Source: JAFAXA01 sp963777325 (GTDB taxonomy: Bacteria; Pseudomonadota; Alphaproteobacteria; Acetobacterales; Acetobacteraceae). Taken from it: a stretch of DNA of 64,000 nt. Positions 63,242-64,000 of the stretch are shown here, piece by piece; within the stretch, counting starts at the first letter, position 1; every line of letters starts with the position of its first letter. The stretch is taken from positions 1 through 64,000 of the forward strand of contig CAVZQE010000018.1 in assembly GCA_963777325.1 (NCBI GenBank). Reading direction: 5' to 3'. The notes below the pieces were generated by a model that did no database searches, had not been told where the DNA came from, and worked only from the letters and a program-made list of their open reading frames with translations. Both the position numbers and the translations under genes were made by a program.

Positions 63242-63958
63242 ATGCCACTCAGCCAGCAAATCCGCGACAAGCTCAGGAAAGTCAGCACGGCGAGCGTCGC
63301 GACCGCACTCTACAAGCGCGGCCTGCGCAACCAGTTCATCCAGGAGGTGCAGCCGCTCAGCCCTAACCAGCCGACCATGGTCGGCGAGGCCTTCACCCTG
63401 CGCTACATGCCCGCGCGGGAGGATCTGAACCCGATCACCGTCTTCCGCGACCGCCAGCATCCGCAACGGGTCGCGGTCGAGCAATGCCCTCCGGGCCATG
63501 TCTTCGTCATCGACAGCCGCAAGAACGCCCGGGCGGCCTCAGCCGGATCGATCCTCGTCAGCCGCCTCGCCCAGCGCGGCTGCGCTGGCATCGTCACCGA
63601 TGGCGGCTTCCGCGACGCGGCGGGCATCGCCGCGCTCGGCATTCCGGCCTATCACAACCGGCCATCGGCCCCGACGAACCTGACGCTGCACCAGGCGATC
63701 GACATCAACGTGCCGATCGGCTGCGGCGACGCGCCGGTGTTCCCGGGCGACGTGGTCCTTGGCGACCAGGACGGCGTCATCGTCATCCCGGCGCATCTCG
63801 CGGACGAGATCGCGGCGGAGTGCTTCGAGATGGAAGCCTTCGAGGATTTCGTCCAGGAGCAGGTGCAGGGCGGCCGCTCGATCATCGGCCTCTATCCCGC
63901 GACCGACGAACAGACGCTCACCGACTTCGCGGCCTGGCGCAAGACGAACAACCGCTGA
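63242..63958 (+). CDS. RraA family protein
   Basis: A 238-residue protein of the RraA/HMG-aldolase superfamily: TASVATALYKRGLRNQ at the N-terminus, ILVSRLAQRGCAGIVTDGGFRDAAGIAAL (the GxRD loop that binds metal and substrate in aldolases) and PGDVVLGDQDGVIVIPAHLADE. The conserved Arg-Asp pair suggests an HMG/CHA-aldolase- or dehydratase-type enzyme rather than an RNase E inhibitor. The ATG at 63242 is the natural start. Confidence 0.85.
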   Translation: MPLSQQIRDKLRKVSTASVATALYKRGLRNQFIQEVQPLSPNQPTMVGEAFTLRYMPAREDLNPITVFRDRQHPQRVAVEQCPPGHVFVIDSRKNARAASAGSILVSRLAQRGCAGIVTDGGFRDAAGIAALGIPAYHNRPSAPTNLTLHQAIDINVPIGCGDAPVFPGDVVLGDQDGVIVIPAHLADEIAAECFEMEAFEDFVQEQVQGGRSIIGLYPATDEQTLTDFAAWRKTNNR

Positions 63959-64000
63959 TATCCGGGCCGGGGCTGGCTGCGCACGGTCCACAGCCTAGAG

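Noticed and set aside
1..64000. CRISPR arrays, tRNA and rRNA genes
   Set aside because: I looked for regularly spaced direct repeats and for tRNA/rRNA-like sequence and saw none. The repeats present are collagen-coding triplets and small palindromes.

Overview
The window is GC-rich DNA from an alphaproteobacterium, most likely Acetobacteraceae/Rhodospirillales. The evidence is an imuA-imuB cassette preceded by an alphaproteobacterial LexA box (GTTC-N7-GTTC), an OprB-type carbohydrate porin, a DUF6065 gene, a twin cold-shock-domain protein, and the gene order DUF374-waaA-lpxK. This placement is inferred from gene content only.

Left flank (1-15.9 kb). An IS630 remnant abuts tadA. Next come a class I glutamine amidotransferase, an RluB-type pseudouridine synthase and rsmD, then a decayed VOC gene, purD and xseA diverging, and a minus-strand lipid A/Kdo operon (DUF374 acyltransferase, waaA, lpxK). 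The SOS mutagenesis pair imuA-imuB follows without an adjacent dnaE2. Then comes an insertion hotspot. A decayed ABC exporter is interrupted by an IS3-family element with perfect 26-bp terminal repeats and an AAC target duplication. Both transposase frames of that element carry related ~50-bp palindromic insertions. A dead IS630 copy follows.

Prophage (15.9-39.1 kb, all minus strand). This is a full virion-structure module for a contractile-tailed phage. In transcription order it holds a TerS-like protein, TerL, portal, scaffold, coat, connectors, sheath, tube, tail-assembly chaperone, tail completion protein, a short tape measure, gpU/gpX/gpD-like proteins, baseplate gp45/gp46/gp47/gp48-like proteins, several fibre proteins, and a small coiled-coil membrane protein. 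The chaperone has a canonical -1 slippery heptamer directly before its stop, so it should make a G/GT-type pair. No integrase, repressor, replication gene or lysin is present. The 3' edge is cut by the IS630 copy.

Right flank (39.1-64 kb). A lipoprotein and a receiver-like protein are followed by a compact unknown locus: a DUF6065 gene, a 50-residue peptide gene with an internally duplicated RI-x-x-GGAVR motif, and a divergent BTAD/TPR regulator with one frameshift. Further on are an NTF2-like secreted protein, an MBL-fold hydrolase, a hydroxyproline-epimerase/MFS pair, a phasin-like protein and a PAS/GAF histidine kinase. Then come a frameshifted GH26-like enzyme with a carbohydrate-binding domain, a CBS protein, and remnants of an ISAs1 transposase and an Mrp antiporter operon. 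The window ends with a PPi-type phosphofructokinase, a TetR regulator, the cold-shock protein, a frameshifted OprB porin, an ExeA-like membrane protein without a P-loop, and an RraA-family protein.

The whole window shows heavy IS activity and gene decay. Three otherwise complete genes each carry one frameshift, which could be real decay or base-call error.
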